A DNA stretch of 64,000 nt, from assembly GCF_000001735.4 (NCBI RefSeq), contig NC_003076.8, positions 24,741,835 to 24,805,834 of the forward strand, written 5' to 3'. The position numbers and the translations under genes are program-made. How positions within the stretch are numbered: the first letter of the stretch is position 1; each line of letters starts with the position of its first letter. The notes beneath the pieces are model-generated. The model had not been told where the DNA came from. It was given only the letters and a program-made list of their open reading frames with translations, and searched no databases. Of this stretch, positions 11,585 through 24,808 are shown in pieces. The stretch is from Arabidopsis thaliana. Lineage: Eukaryota; Streptophyta; Magnoliopsida; Brassicales; Brassicaceae.

Positions 11585-14500
11585 ATGATGATAAAGAAGA
11601 ATGATGATGATAATCAGATCTTAGCCGTTGGAAATCCAGAGATGGGAGACGGAGCTTTAATCGTAGCGGTGGCTATCAAAGGGAACAATAGCAAAACCAA
11701 AGGCGTTGTTCGATGGGCACTTCAAGAATTTGCTTCTCAAGAACATGTCGTCTTCAAGCTCTTACATGTCCAACCAAGTAAGTTCCTTATATTCTCTAAA
11801 CTTCTACAAAAGTAACAGACTTTAAGTCAAATTTAGATCTGATATTGTTGAGTTAAAAACAGGAGATTCGAATTCGGTTTCAACTACAAGAAAAGATTTG
11901 ACCACAAGTGTTTACAAAAAAGATGTTGATAGAAAAACCAGAGAGATGCTTCTTCCAAGCAGAGACATGTTTGTTCATAGAGAGGTATATTCGTAACTTC
12001 TCTCACAGATTTGATCTGTTATTTTAGTATGAATCTAAAATCTTGTGAAATGTGAATAGGTTCAATTGGATATAATGGTGCTTGAATCAGACGATATAGC
12101 TGATGCAATCTCTAAAGCAGTTCAAGATCATGGAATTAGTGAGCTAGTCATTGGAGCTTCCTCTTCAATCATCTTCTCATGGTAACATTTAAAACACAAT
12201 CTCTTAGCTTTAGATTTCCATCAGATTGTTTAATCTTTTTCCTTTTGTAGGAAGTTGAAGAGAAGCAACTTGTCTTCAAGAATTGCAGATGCTACACCAA
12301 GATTTTGCTCAGTTCATGTTATCTCTAAAGGAAAGCTTCTCAATGTTCGTAAATCCGATATGGACACCGAAACGAGCATTGCAGACGATAGAAGCGAAAG
12401 CCGGTTCTCTTCAGATAGCCATTCAGGTAAAAACTTACTCTGCAGTACACAAAGTAAAACCGGTTCCACCAGTTTGATTTGTTACACATTTTAGGAACAG
12501 TAAGTTCGACATCGAGTCATCAATTCTCATCAACACCTTTACTCTTCCAACGAATCCAAGCCCTAACAACCGTGAACCAGAAGGTTGGAACAAACATTGG
12601 AAAACAGAACAATGAACCGCATCATCATCATCATAACAGAGCTGGGTCTCTAGACGTGGATGAATCAAAGTTACTGAACCAGAAGGGCTTTTATCGAACA
12701 AGCAGCTCCGGAATCGGGTATGGAGGAAGTGATATCAGTAGCTGGAGAAGCTCTCAGATGGAAGAGGCTTCAAGCTCAAGTACCTACAGTGACCCTACTT
12801 CATCTAGTAGCCAGGTTTATTTTCCTTCTCAAAACCAGTTGATAATGAGTGAAGTTACACATTCTGTTTTACTAATGTGGGATTCATAACAAGCAGATAC
12901 ATAAAGACTTTGAGTTAGAGAAGCTGAAGATTGAACTCCGTCACATTAAAGGAATGTATGCAGTTGCTCAAAGCGAAGTCATCGATGCTTCTAAAAAGGT
13001 TTATTTTTGTTACAATAATTTAGAAAGTTGCTTTATTTAGATATTGGGAATGATTTGTATCCTCTGTTTTCTTTTTATTAGATGCAAGATCTGAACCAGC
13101 GGCGATCAGAGGAAGCTACAAGGCTCAAGAACTTAACGATAAGAGAAGAAGAAGCGGATGAAGTGGTGGAAATGGAGAGGGAGAGACAAGAGGATGCGGA
13201 AAACGAAGCTGAGCTCGTGAGAGAATGCATTGAGAGAGAAACCGAAGAGAGACTTGAGGCGGAAGCAAGAGCGGAAGAGGTTAGAAAAGAGAAGCAGAGG
13301 TTAGAGGATGCACTTGAAGGTGGACCGCTTCAACGCCAACAATACATGAAATTTGAGTGGGAAGAGATCGTCGAGGCGACGTCATCTTTCTCGGATGAAC
13401 TTAAGATCGGAGTCGGTGGTTACGGAAGCGTATATAGGTGTAACTTGCATCACACGACAGTAGCTGTCAAGGTTCTTCATTCAGACAAAAGTAGTTTAAC
13501 CAAACAGTTTCACCAAGAGGTAAATAAACATTCTTCACTTCTTAAACCTCCAAGCAAAATTACTGTTCTCCTAAAACGATGGCGTTCTCTTTGATACTTG
13601 TTCAGCTTGAGATTCTTAGCAAGATTCGTCATCCACACTTGCTTCTCCTCCTAGGCGCGTGTCCTGAACGCGGAAGCTTAGTTTACGAGTATATGCACAA
13701 CGGAAGCCTTGAGGAAAGACTCATGAAACGCCGACCAAACGTTGACACACCGCAACCGCCGCCATTACGGTGGTTCGAGCGGTTCCGAATCGCTTGGGAG
13801 ATCGCTTCAGCACTCTACTTTCTCCACACAAACGAACCAAGACCAATCGTTCACCGCGATCTTAAACCAGCCAATATCCTCCTAGACCGGAACAATGTGA
13901 GCAAAATCGGAGACGTAGGCCTTTCCAAAATGGTTAATCTTGATCCTTCTCATGCCTCAACGGTTTTCAACGAAACCGGTCCAGTTGGAACATTCTTCTA
14001 CATAGATCCTGAATACCAAAGAACCGGAGTGGTAACTCCCGAATCTGATATCTACGCGTTTGGAATCATACTTCTTCAGCTAGTCACAGCTAGATCCGCG
14101 ATGGGTTTGGCTCATTCGATAGAGAAAGCGTTGAGAGATCAAACCGGGAAATTTACAGAGATCTTGGATAAAACTGCTGGAGATTGGCCGGTTAAGGAAG
14201 CTAAAGAGATGGTTATGATAGGGCTTAGATGTGCAGAGATGAGAAAGCGTGATCGTCCTGATTTAGGGAAAGAGATTTTGCCGGTTCTTGAACGGTTAAA
14301 GGAAGTTGCGTCTATCGCAAGGAACATGTTTGCTGATAACCTAATTGATCATCACCATAACGCTCCGACCCATTTCTACTGTCCAATAACAAAGGTAATG
14401 AATGATACGAAAATCTTACATTTTATGTCAGATTTTTGATACGTTATGTGTTTTGATTTGGTTTATGGGGTCATTGATGAAATTAGGATGTGATGGAGAA

Positions 14501-14672
14501 TCCATGTGTTGCTTCGGATGGATATACGTATGAGAAGAGAGCGATTAAGGAATGGCTTCAGAAGAATCATAAATCTCCAATGACGGATTTGCCCTTTCCT
14601 AGTGATTCTCTTCTTCCTAATCATTCTCTTCTTTCTGCAATCAAGGAGTGGAGATCACAACTAATTAAATAA
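11585..14672 (+). CDS. PUB51: USP / coiled-coil / protein kinase / U-box protein (PUB51, At5g61560)
   Basis: Nine exons: 11585-11777, 11863-11984, 12060-12181, 12251-12426, 12495-12814, 12897-12998, 13082-13519, 13606-14394, 14487-14672, giving 815 aa from the first ATG. An in-frame ATG at 11642 would give 796 aa, starts right at the USP-like domain, and may be the real start. Architecture follows PUB52: USP-like domain, Ser-rich linker, strongly charged coiled coil (residues about 340-440), kinase with IGVGGYGSVYR, AVKVLH, HRDLKPANILL and DVG in place of DFG, and a C-terminal U-box (VMENPCVASDGYTYEKRAI). It has one more intron than PUB52, inside the USP region (12182-12250). It is probably a cytoplasmic E3 ligase with an attached kinase; the substrate is unknown. 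Confidence 0.93.
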
Positions 14673-16672
14673 ATTAATTAAAGGTTCTTAAATTTATACG
14701 GCTAAATTCGTCAATTAACATGAATCGTTGTGGTTTTTGTTTTGTCATACCATTCTTGCGCACAAACGTTGATGAAATATTCGAGCTTTTGTGTGTAAAT
14801 TTTTTTTACCTTATTTGTTTGATTGTATTATAGGTTTTGACTGCATATTTGCAAGAAGAATATAATAGTGTTGATTTTTGTTGTGTCGTATTTTCTTATA
14901 AAAGTATACATATCAATACTAACGAAAAACATATATGAATCCAATCCAATATGAATATGAAAACTCTTCGTTTTTTAAAAATCTTTTAGTTGTGTATGAT
15001 TTTATTATCAAACATGAGATAGTATCGTAAAAGTTGGCCTATCGTTTATACTACGAAGATACCCATATCATTTACTATTTTGTATTTTTGTTTGTTTCTC
15101 TAACATCTATCGGTTTCTTAGTGAAAAAAGTCTAAAATATTAAAATGGTATGTTTTGTCATGTTGGATTTTGTTGAATATATGCAATTGTTAACTAGGTT
15201 AGTAACTTAGTATACATGAGATGAGATCTGACACCTAGGCCATTAAATTGTGTGGGTTCTATATGATATAGCTATGAAAGACATAAATATGGTTATAGAA
15301 TAATAAATGGGCTAGCCAAACGAATACTGAATTTACAAAAATAACATTTGAGCATTGTTCACACATTCTATCATGCACTTATCTACCTGGAATGATAGAG
15401 TTTTCTTTTTCCTTTATCCTTTTTTCATATAGTATTAGTTACAAACGAAGAAACTTTAACAAAGGTAAACAAATATACGTTAATAAGTTCGAACTATACG
15501 TCAATTATGAATTATGTCTAAACCAAACGATGTTCAAAACATAGAAGTAATAAGAATTACATTATAACAACAAACAGTATATGTAACTATGTAAGAGAAT
15601 CATTGCAATAATTTATATTCTATATGTCGTTTAGTTTGCACACATGCACACATAGGGAAAAAGAACTTTATCCTAATATGAAGTGATTAAATATCAGAAT
15701 GGAAATTATGCAATACAAATAGAAAAATAAAACAACAAAGTAAAAAATCTCTAAAAAAATTTAGTAAACAAAAGTTGCAATTGAGTTGTGGTTGTTGAAA
15801 GGGGAGTGACATGAAGGTCCCCCCACCACCTTATTTGATACGTATGGTGATTGGTGGGGCTATCAAAGGACCATTCGACGTCGGAGTATAATTTTGTCAT
15901 TATAATCAAGATTTTCTCTAATTGAAACTCTACACTAACCTTTCTTTTGTTGTGGCTAATTTTTGTATACTTTGGACGTAATAGTTCTGTTATTGGCTCT
16001 TAAATGATGTGGAAACTATTAAGAAGGTTCCATTAAGTCTAAGTGTTAATTTCTCATTTCCTTAAACTAGAAAGAAGGTTCCATAAAAAGTTAAAAGGCA
16101 ATGTCTAGTAAAGAGTAGTTAGGTAGTTTTCACAAGAAAAATACATCCTTTATAAGATTGATTAGCATTCCTAACATTTTTTTTTGGGAGGTGATTTCGT
16201 ACCAAAAACAGAAACAAAATTTTAATACGTTTTCACAGTACAATGCCAAAATCTAATTCTAATATGACAAAGTTAAAATAGTCGTTCCAATAAATTGACC
16301 TATACAATTTGGTTTATACCAGTAGGTCATAAACTTATACAATTGGTTGAGAACTTGGCAGGGGAATAAAAACACACAAGTTTTCAATAATAGCGAACAA
16401 AAACAACTCATAAGTCCACATTGATACAACTAATTAAAACATGTTTCAGATCTCTCTATATCATTTACTTCATCTCCATCACATACCATCTACACATCTC
16501 TCTGTATCTCTACTGTAAACAAATAAAGTTTCAATTATTCATACACTTTTTCTTATTCCATTTTGTATTCTCACACCTAAAGATTCCAACTTTAAATCTC
16601 TTGCTTAATACTCAAAATCCAATTTCCTTGTCTACAAAAGAAAAACCAAAAAATCCAACACTATTCCATGAG
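14673..16672. other. 2 kb intergenic spacer
   Basis: AT-rich non-coding DNA. A short GC-richer patch at 15790-15880 has repeated GGTGGGG/CCCCACC-like words and may be a promoter element. The last 250 bases are the 5' leader of the pseudokinase gene. No RNA gene or transposon ends recognised. Confidence 0.35.
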
Positions 16673-18367
16673 ATGAGAAAATCCCATTTGGTAAAACTGA
16701 TACTTGCAGTATCTCTACCAACAACATTCTTGATCATGATCGCCATCATCATAATCTTCATCTTCTGTAGAAGAACAACAACAGAGACCAATGAAGTTCA
16801 ATACGACGTCGAATCTCCTTACGAGAAACAAGAATTTTCCGATAACGGATCCGAAACAGAGGAGGAGCTTATCATCTTCAACGGTGGAGAAGATCTAACG
16901 ATCTGCGATATACTCGATGCTCCAGGAGAAGTCATCGGAAAATCAAGCTACGGTACATTATACAAAGCGACGTTACAAAGAAGTGGGAAAGTTAGAGTTC
17001 TTAGGTTCCTTCGACCTTTATGTGCTGTGAATTCAGATTCTAAGGAGTTTAATGGCGTCATTGAGTCACTTGGGTTTGTTCGACATGATAATCTCGTTCC
17101 TCTGTTAGGGTTTTACGTTGGCAACAGAGGAGAGAAGCTTATGATTCATCCCTTCTTCGGTAGTTCCGGGAATCTTTCTGCGTTCATCAAATGTAAGTCT
17201 CTGTTTTCTACTCTGTTTTTTTTCTCTCGAGAAAATGCGAGGAAGCTGAAAAAGATTAAAAGGAACAAACTTTTTTAATTTTCGGACCAAAAGAGATGTC
17301 TTGAGTTCTCTTTTTAGCTGTCTTGATTCGTGGAATCTCCTAGATTCTTGTTTTCTGGGAAACAAACAGAGTCTTGAGTTCTCGTTTTCCCGGGTAAATG
17401 GTAAAAAGTTTTTAACGCACTTATCGTTACCTATATAAGATGTCTCTGTTTTTGAAATATCTATATCGAAGATTTCTTCGTCAGATGGAATCATATTGGT
17501 AACTGTAGTCGATCCATAAGAAATCGTCTTATCTTTTACATTTTCATAAATCGTAACATGGAATTGTTTTTTTTTATCTCTGACAAACAAAAAAGTAAGT
17601 TTGTTTATTTTGTTCTAGGATCACCATTATTGATCTAACTTTTGTCGGTAACTACTTTTTTTTGTCACTTCCCACTTAGTTTGCTCATTATATAAGACAA
17701 AATCTTTATAGATCTCGTTCCTTTAAAATCTGTAGAGCATCAACATCAGCATTAATTTTTCTAATCAATATTCAATAGGTTGTCTTAAAAACAGAGCATA
17801 GTTTTGGCAGGTGGAGATGTTGACGCACACAAATGGAGCAACATTTTGAGTATCACCATTGGAATAGCAAAAGCTCTTGATCATCTCCATACAGGAATGC
17901 AGAAACCGATTGTTCACGGAAATCTGAAGTCGAAAAATGTTCTACTAGACAAGAGTTTTAGGCCTAGAGTCTCTGATTTCGGCTTGCATTTGCTTTTGAA
18001 CCTTGCAGCTGGGCAAGAGGTTCTAGAAGCTTCAGCTGCAGAGGGTTACAAAGCGCCTGAGTTGATCAAGATGAAGGAAGTAAGCAAGGAGAGTGATGTA
18101 TATAGTTTCGGTGTGATCATGCTTGAGTTAGTCTCTGGTAAAGAGCCGACAAACAAGAATCCAACGGGATCTGTACTTGATCGTAATAGGTTGTCGGATT
18201 TGTACCGTCCTGAGATTATTAGGAGATGTCTGAAGGATGGAAATGGTGTGACCGAAGAGTGTGTCCTCGAGTACTTTCAGCTTGCAATGTCTTGTTGCTC
18301 TCCATCGCCTACTCTTAGGCCGAGCTTCAAGCAAGTATTGAGGAAGCTTGAAGAGATCAGGAAATGA
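16673..18367 (+). CDS. Membrane-anchored receptor-like pseudokinase (At5g61570 type)
   Basis: Two exons, 16673-17192 and 17811-18367, giving 358 aa; the junction makes a Cys codon. Residues about 10-35 form one strong membrane span (LPTTFLIMIAIIIIFIF) followed by CRR, so the kinase-like part faces the cytosol. There is no extracellular LRR domain, so it resembles the cytoplasmic half of a LRR-RLK. The glycine loop survives loosely (GKSSYGTLYKA). The VAIK lysine is missing (VRVLRF) and the HRD catalytic Asp is lost (IVHGNLKSKN), while DFG and APE are kept (VSDFGLH, KAPEL). It is therefore very probably inactive and acts by binding partners. A two-codon upstream frame overlaps the start codon. 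The exact 3' splice site of the intron is the least certain point. Confidence 0.88.
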
Positions 18368-19315
18368 TGCATTAGCAAACTTGACTAATTTGTGGAAGAG
18401 ACATAGGAAGAGAAAGATTCAAACAATCAGAAACCTTTTTGCAAGATTGATTCAATGCGTAGGGCGGATAAGAGAGTCTTCATAGGATGATACAATACAT
18501 ATAACAAGTTCTAGCTTGTGGAAGTTCACAGAGAAGTAGTTAGTCTGATTATCTACAGAAGTAACTGAAGATGGATCAAGGTTTTGCTTAGGAAGGACTT
18601 TTAGAACAGAGTTATTGGAGAATAACTGAGAAAAGAGCCAACAAGAGACTCGAAGAACTTTGTAAGGCCTCTAGTAATCATAGAACATCATCTTTTTGAA
18701 TGTAAATTGTCTTTGCAGTTGTATCTTTATAGCCTTGCTCGGTCTGTGCAGATATGATTCTTGAGTTGTATACCTGAAATCTCCAAGAGGCTCTCTCTCT
18801 CTTTCTTTCTCTATATATATATGGTTCTTGTTCTTGAAGGAGAACTTTGCAGTTTTAAGCAAAGTATCATGAACTAATCTTGTGGTGTTTGTTATAACCA
18901 CAGATTCTACACTTTTTACGCTGCACTTTTCTCCATCAATACATTCAGTGTTTTGTATATATTATCCTTCTGGGGATGGTATTGATCCCCAGAGCAAAAC
19001 TTGTGGATTTTCCCGGGAAAATATTCAACAACAACTACCGAACTAAAACACACTGAAAAAAGTACCAGATTTAAACGGCACGGAGTGTTATAATTCTTAT
19101 TACGAACGTCATGGTGTTATACTCCTTCTTTTTCAAATCGGTTTATTCTTTTTTCCGTTAAGTTTGATTTGAACCGGAATTGATCGGTTTAATCCGGATT
19201 GAACAAGCCTAGTCTTCTTCGTTTTGGTGATCTCTCTCTCTCCTATGAATTGAATTCCACAGAGAGATTCTAAAAATCTTTCAATCCCACAGATTCGGAT
19301 TTGTACTCCATACTC
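18368..19315. other. Intergenic spacer before PFK4
   Basis: The left half looks like a long transcribed 3' UTR of the pseudokinase gene. The right half is the PFK4 promoter and a CT-rich leader (about 19225-19315). A CT/TA microsatellite-like patch lies at 18790-18825. Nothing else is supported. Confidence 0.35.
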
Positions 19316-21993
19316 ATGGAAGCTTCGATTTCGTTTCTGGGGTCAACAAAACCCAATATTTCCTTGTTTAACCCTTCTTCAAACGTCCTTCCTCGTAGAG
19401 ATTTCCCTCTTCCTGCTTTGAAATTGAAGAAAGTTTCAGTGCTGCCTCGAATCTTGCACCAGAAACGACTCATCAGAGCTCAGTGCTCTGATGGATTCAA
19501 ACCAGAGGAAGACGATGGGTTTGTCCTAGAAGACGTTCCTCACTTGACCAAATTTCTCCCTGATTTACCGGTATTCGATTCTTCGCTGTTTCTGTCATGT
19601 GTTAATATCTTTGTCAAGTTATGAGTTTTTCCATCTAAAAGTATTAACTTTTCTGTTGGGTTGATGTTACTTCCCTAATTGATGATTTTGTTTCTGACAT
19701 CACAGTCATATCCAAATCCATTGAAAGAAAGCCAAGCATATGCCATTGTTAAGTAAGTTCAAATTTCTACATGGCAAAGTCACTAAACTCATAAATACCT
19801 TTGAGGGTTGTAATGTATTGTTCATATGGTTTCTGTAGGCGAACTTTTGTCAGTTCCGAAGATGTGGTTGCGCAAAATGTAAGCTTGATGTGTTTTTTTC
19901 TAAGCTTTTTTTTTTCGATTTGCGGGTGTTTACTTGCTCTCAAAGCTCCCTCATTTTTAGATTGTAGTCCAGAAGGGAAGTAAGCGAGGAGTACACTTTA
20001 GGCGAGCAGGGCCTCGAGAAAGAGTATGATTTCTTCTTTAAAGTGTTAAACTTTTGTGAGATTTTTCGCAACTGAAACCTGTTAAGTTTTTGGTTATACA
20101 GGTGTACTTCAGATCAGATGAAGTAAAAGCTTGCATAGTGACTTGTGGGGGCTTGTGCCCTGGAATCAATACTGTTATACGGGAAATTGTATGTGGATTG
20201 AACAATATGTATGGTGTTAATAACATTCTCGGCATTCAGGGAGGATATAGAGGCTTTTACTCCAAAAACACTATGAACCTGACACCTAAAGTAGTTAACG
20301 ATATTCATAAACGCGGTGGCACTTTTCTTCAAACCTCAAGAGGAGGACATGATACAGCGAAGATTGTTGATAATATTCAAGATAGAGGAATAAATCAGGT
20401 AGCTAACATAACTGATTTCCATTTTGTCCATAATTTTTATGTAGTTTAGTTTGTATTGAAGCTGAGCCATCCTAATATTTTGTCAATGTGTATGTCAGGT
20501 ATATATTATTGGAGGTGGTGGGACGCAAAAGGGTGCAGAGAAGATATACGAGGTTATTTCATATCACATATTACTGAATGCTGAATGTAGCATTAGTAAT
20601 TCTACTGATACTTGCTTCATATTTTGTGAAGGAAGTTGAGAGGCGTGGTCTTCAAGTGGCGGTTTCTGGCATTCCTAAGACAATTGATAATGATATTGCT
20701 GTAAATACCCATTGATAATTTTCAACTTAAGGTCTACTTTTCTCTCATGTGGAGTTTCTTATACATCTTCTTCATCCATTGTTCTAGGTGATTGACAAAT
20801 CATTTGGCTTTGATACGGCGGTTGAGGAAGCACAACGAGCTATTAATGCTGCACATGTAGAGGTCGAGAGCGTGGAAAATGGAGTTGGTATCGTTAAACT
20901 CATGGGCAGATACAGTGGTAAATATTCTGTGACATATGTTGATTACTTTCTTTTGTGAATACGAAGTTAACTTGTGGTACAAATTCTGCAGGTTTTATTG
21001 CCATGATTGCAACTTTAGCGAATCGTGATGTGGTAATAGATTAGTTTGATTGTTAAATTGTCACTATAAACTTTCTTTATTTGTGGTGTATAACAATGGG
21101 AGCTTTGAAATGTGACAGGATTGTTGCTTGATTCCAGAGTCTCCATTTTTTCTTGAAGGAAAGGGTGGGCTCTTTGAGTTTATTGAAGAACGACTCAAAG
21201 AGAATAGGCACATGGTTATTGTGATAGCTGAAGGAGCTGGACAGGATTATGTTGCTCAAAGCATGCGTGCATCTGAAACTAAAGACGCCTCAGGAAATAG
21301 ACTCTTGCTTGATGTTGGTCTATGGTTGACTCAACAGATAAAGGTATTGGTCGAAACTCGAAAGTTAAGAAAATGGTTTCTATATGTTTTCCCTCAAACA
21401 TTCAAGATGAATCTTGTGACCACTATGTTGCAGGATCACTTTACAAATGTTCGGAAAATGATGATAAATATGAAGTACATAGGTATATCTTCAGACTCAC
21501 TGTCTCTATCTTGTTAACAACAGTTAACACTCTTCTGTGCATTTCATTGACATGTACTTGTTGAACAGACCCAACGTATATGATAAGAGCAATACCGAGT
21601 AACGCATCAGACAATGTCTATTGCACTCTTCTTGCCCAAAGTGCAGTTCATGGAGCAATGGCTGGGTACTCAGGTTTCACTGTAGGACCAGTTAACAGTA
21701 GACATGCTTACATCCCAATTTCTGTAAGCTTTTCTCTTTTACTTCTCTAATCATTCTTAGACTAAAATCATTGAGTCCTAAACCTTTGTGGTTAAAGTTA
21801 ATCCCATGATTTTTTACTTCTGCAGCAGGTGACGGAAGTGACAAATACGGTGAAGTTAACTGATAGGATGTGGGCTAGACTCCTTGCATCGACAAATCAA
21901 CCGAGTTTCTTGACTGGTGAAGGAGCATTGCAGAATGTGATCGACATGGAAACTCAAGAAAAGATCGATAACATGAAGATCTCTTCTATCTAA
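19316..21993 (+). CDS. PFK4: ATP-dependent 6-phosphofructokinase 4, plastid type (At5g61580)
   Basis: Thirteen exons: 19316-19570, 19706-19752, 19839-19878, 19961-20023, 20102-20398, 20499-20552, 20632-20700, 20788-20917, 20992-21032, 21119-21343, 21434-21482, 21569-21723, 21826-21993, giving 530 aa. It phosphorylates fructose 6-phosphate to fructose 1,6-bisphosphate, the committed step of glycolysis. The first 60-odd residues are rich in Ser/Pro/basic residues with few acids, fitting a chloroplast transit peptide. Core motifs are [33 protein letters not shown] (glycine at the position that marks ATP rather than PPi use), the catalytic segment IPKTIDNDI, and [11 protein letters not shown]. 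The last acceptor is a CAGCAG pair, so one glutamine may be optional. Confidence 0.96.
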
Positions 21994-22818
21994 GAAACAG
22001 GTCAGTTGATATTCATCAACTGTTCCAAATGTATACTAGATATATATGCATAGGAGATATCTTTATCAAAAAACCATGAAGTAATTTCATTGTTATAACT
22101 TATAAGAATTCTTTGGTTTTAGTTATTCCTAATAATAATAATCAACATCCATCTCAACGATGAGGTTGAGATGTTAATACATATCTTCCTCTGTTTACTT
22201 TTCCATATTGCAACTTGTGCATCTCTCCCCTCTTGAGCTGTTGCGTGTGGTCCATCCAATTCTTTGTCATATTTAAAAAATGAATGCTGACTTGTACCCA
22301 ACCATGAGACAAAACTCTGGCTGCTATATTCTTTAAACTTGGTCCCTCTTGCAACTTGTTCATCTTTCTACTCAATTCACTGATTCACGCTTTCTGGACA
22401 TGTGAACTAATTAATACCTCAGTGATATCGAATAGTGAATACTGAAGCCACTGTACGGTACTGTTTGTGTCATTGGAGAAACTTTAAGGCTTATGTTAAG
22501 GTCTTTCAGGTAGAAATTCGATTTTAAGTATCACAGTAGATTAATAAATAAATGTAGTCGATAGATTTAGGTCCTCTTGTCTTCCCAAATAGTGTACTCT
22601 GAATAAACCGAAAGGACAAGAACTTTGTTTCTAGAACCTTAAGCTCTTTAAGACAAGAGAAAACGCAGAAGTTCCATTGTTACAGGAACTCTTTAGTACA
22701 TATTTTGCAAGAGTTCTTTTCAGTACACTAGTCTAACAGGTTCTTGGCTCTATACATGATGCTTCACATACTTAAGATATTAACCTATATATACTAATTA
22801 AACATCACTATTCCCCCA
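21994..22818. other. Convergent spacer between PFK4 and DEWAX
   Basis: 3' UTRs of two convergent genes plus AT-rich DNA. A short imperfect repeat (GCAACTTGTGCATCT and GCAACTTGTTCATCT) occurs near 22208 and 22351. A minus-strand open frame over this region has no family I know. Confidence 0.3.
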
Positions 22819-23424
22819 TTAGTTTGATGACGATGATGAAGTACTTGTTGTTGTTCCTTGAGGCTGTGGTACATCGGTTCTCCTCCTTTTTCGGCATGAA
22901 TTGACCGGAGCATCATACTTTCCGGCATCCAAAGGAAAGTTGAGAACAGCTTTTCTTCCCCTGAGCTTAAAAGCTGCATAGTCGTAAGCCCTTGCAGCAT
23001 CAATATCACTCTCAAAAGTGCCTAACCAAATCCTGGATCCTTTCTTTGCCGGATCTCGAATCTCTGCTGCAAATTTCCCCCATGGCCTCCTTCTCACGCC
23101 TCTGTAATGTCTCGTTTCTTCAAACCTCTTTGTTTTTTTCCGGTTTGAGACAGTCTCAACCTCAGGTGACGTTGTTGTTGATGATGATGATGATGATTCT
23201 GCTTCCATTTGCAGAATCTCTTGGACATAGGAATCTGGATCAAGAACAGGTGAACTAGGTTCCAGTTTCGGAACTGGGTTAAAGGGTTCTAGAGACCAGA
23301 GTCCGGAGACAAAAGCAGTATCATCAAAGACAAAATCTTCAATGAAACCATCAGGGATCATCAAGTCTTCAAATAGATGTTTCTGTATAACATCCAAATC
23401 AGAGCTTTCCTCAAAAGTCTCCAT
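22819..23424 (-). CDS. DEWAX: AP2/ERF transcription factor ERF107 / DEWAX (At5g61590)
   Basis: Intronless, 201 aa. The AP2/ERF domain covers about residues 105-165: [19 protein letters not shown], then [18 protein letters not shown] and [11 protein letters not shown]. The WLG motif and the Ala and Asp residues that mark the ERF subfamily (GCC-box binding) are present. The N-terminus is acidic ([14 protein letters not shown]), as in group IX activators and their relatives. A Ser/Thr run encoded by trinucleotide repeats precedes the domain. At5g61590 is known as DEWAX, a repressor of cuticular wax synthesis in darkness, also tied to Botrytis defence; that role is from knowledge, not from the sequence. 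It lies tandem to ERF104 on the same strand. Confidence 0.94.
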   Translation of the reverse strand: METFEESSDLDVIQKHLFEDLMIPDGFIEDFVFDDTAFVSGLWSLEPFNPVPKLEPSSPVLDPDSYVQEILQMEAESSSSSSTTTSPEVETVSNRKKTKRFEETRHYRGVRRRPWGKFAAEIRDPAKKGSRIWLGTFESDIDAARAYDYAAFKLRGRKAVLNFPLDAGKYDAPVNSCRKRRRTDVPQPQGTTTSTSSSSSN

Positions 23425-24808
23425 TTCTTCCTCTCTCTTTTTTCTTTAGACAAGACAGGAGAATAAGAAAAACTGCAAGTGGTGTTTGAAGAAAAAGTTT
23501 TGATGATATTGTTGGCTATATAAAGAAAGGAATCCTAAACATGTGTTAACGCAGCCATGGGTGAGGTGTCAAAAGTCTCTCTCTGTGTCTCTCTGGTTTA
23601 ACTCTGTGGGGCCAAGTCTTATCCATTAAACATTTATGGAGGCAACTTAAGATATTTTGTCAGGACCCTTCAAGTTGTGCCAACTTGATCTTGTCTATGA
23701 TGCTGACAAATTTCACTAACATCCATTTTATTCCTCTAGAGTTTAAAATACCTTGAGCTACCCATGGTTCGAATCCTAAGCTGAATGCTAACAAAATGGT
23801 GATTATTTTTTTTAACTAGAATTTTGATTGAGTTGGTTAAGGACGTAGGTTCATTTGAAATTTTAAATCTAAAACATAACACAAACCAAAACCAAAAAGA
23901 CTTGAACTACTAGTGTTTATAATCGTAACTTAAGTCTTTAAAAGCCAATCTCTCAAAAGTTTTTTCTTTTTTTTTTTTATCTTAAAAGTTTTATGATAAG
24001 ATTGATATATGATTTTCGTAGTAGTAATGACTCACTAGGTAAGCTCTTAAATATCAAAAGATATTTTGCATATTCACATTCGAGTAAAAAGATAAGAAGA
24101 TAATGACTTTCACTCGAATAAAAAGGAGAGACAAATTCATCAAATTGCTTGTCTTGTAGGGTTGTCTTGCTAGGATATGATTTGAAGCAACTTGATATTT
24201 CTTTGTTTCTACATAACTTCGTATAGGGCTCCACATATATAATAACCAAACCTTACCCTCTTGCTCAGTTGCTTGACAATTATACTCCTAATCTCATAAT
24301 CTTTTATAATAGCATGTAAGATAATATTAATTATTTACTTTTATTGATGCTTTGTAGATAATCTTCGACAGCATTATCCATTTGATTGGTGTTTTCCACT
24401 ATTGAAATTTTGAATTTGTTTAGATTTGTATGTATTTTTAACTAATTAATTGTCTTTTCGTTGCACACTATTTTTTTATAGCTCCGATTTACTTTTTCCT
24501 GATCCAATTTTATAATCTATTGACTATTTAGCAGATATGAAGTGTTTAGATATGGACTTAACGAAACTGATGACTAAGAATGTTTATACAATCAATAAAT
24601 TTATAACATCAACAAATACAAAATTAAATTTATATTTTCAACATCCAAATATTCTACTAAAAAAAATAATGAATAAAATGATTGGTACTAATTAAACTAC
24701 TTATTTGATATTTGCACACTACCGCTACCTTTATATTATACAAGAATAAATGAAATCATGAGAGTGACGCAAGTGAAAACGTCATCGTACGTTGACTTTT
24801 CCGAAGTT
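23425..24808. other. Spacer between the tandem ERF genes
   Basis: Holds the DEWAX promoter (right of 23424) and the ERF104 3' region. The rest is AT-rich. Near 23767-23777 is a perfect tRNA B-box-like word (GGTTCGAATCC), and near 23829 an A-box-like word (GAGTTGGTTAAGG). They are in the wrong order for a tRNA or SINE on this strand. Confidence 0.35.
23516..23524 (-). promoter_or_regulatory. DEWAX: TATA box of DEWAX
   Basis: Reads TTTATATAG on the minus strand, about 95 bases upstream of the DEWAX start codon. That leaves room for a leader of about 60 bases. Position and sequence fit a plant TATA box. Confidence 0.55.

Noticed and set aside
17105-17590. Long minus-strand open frame over the pseudokinase intron
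   Set aside because: Antisense to exon 1 and the intron, with low-complexity Lys/Arg-rich translation and no promoter or family.
23767-23842. tRNA-like B box (GGTTCGAATCC) and A box-like word, possible SINE
   Set aside because: The two words are in reversed order on this strand, with no poly(A) tail or flanking duplication and no cloverleaf.
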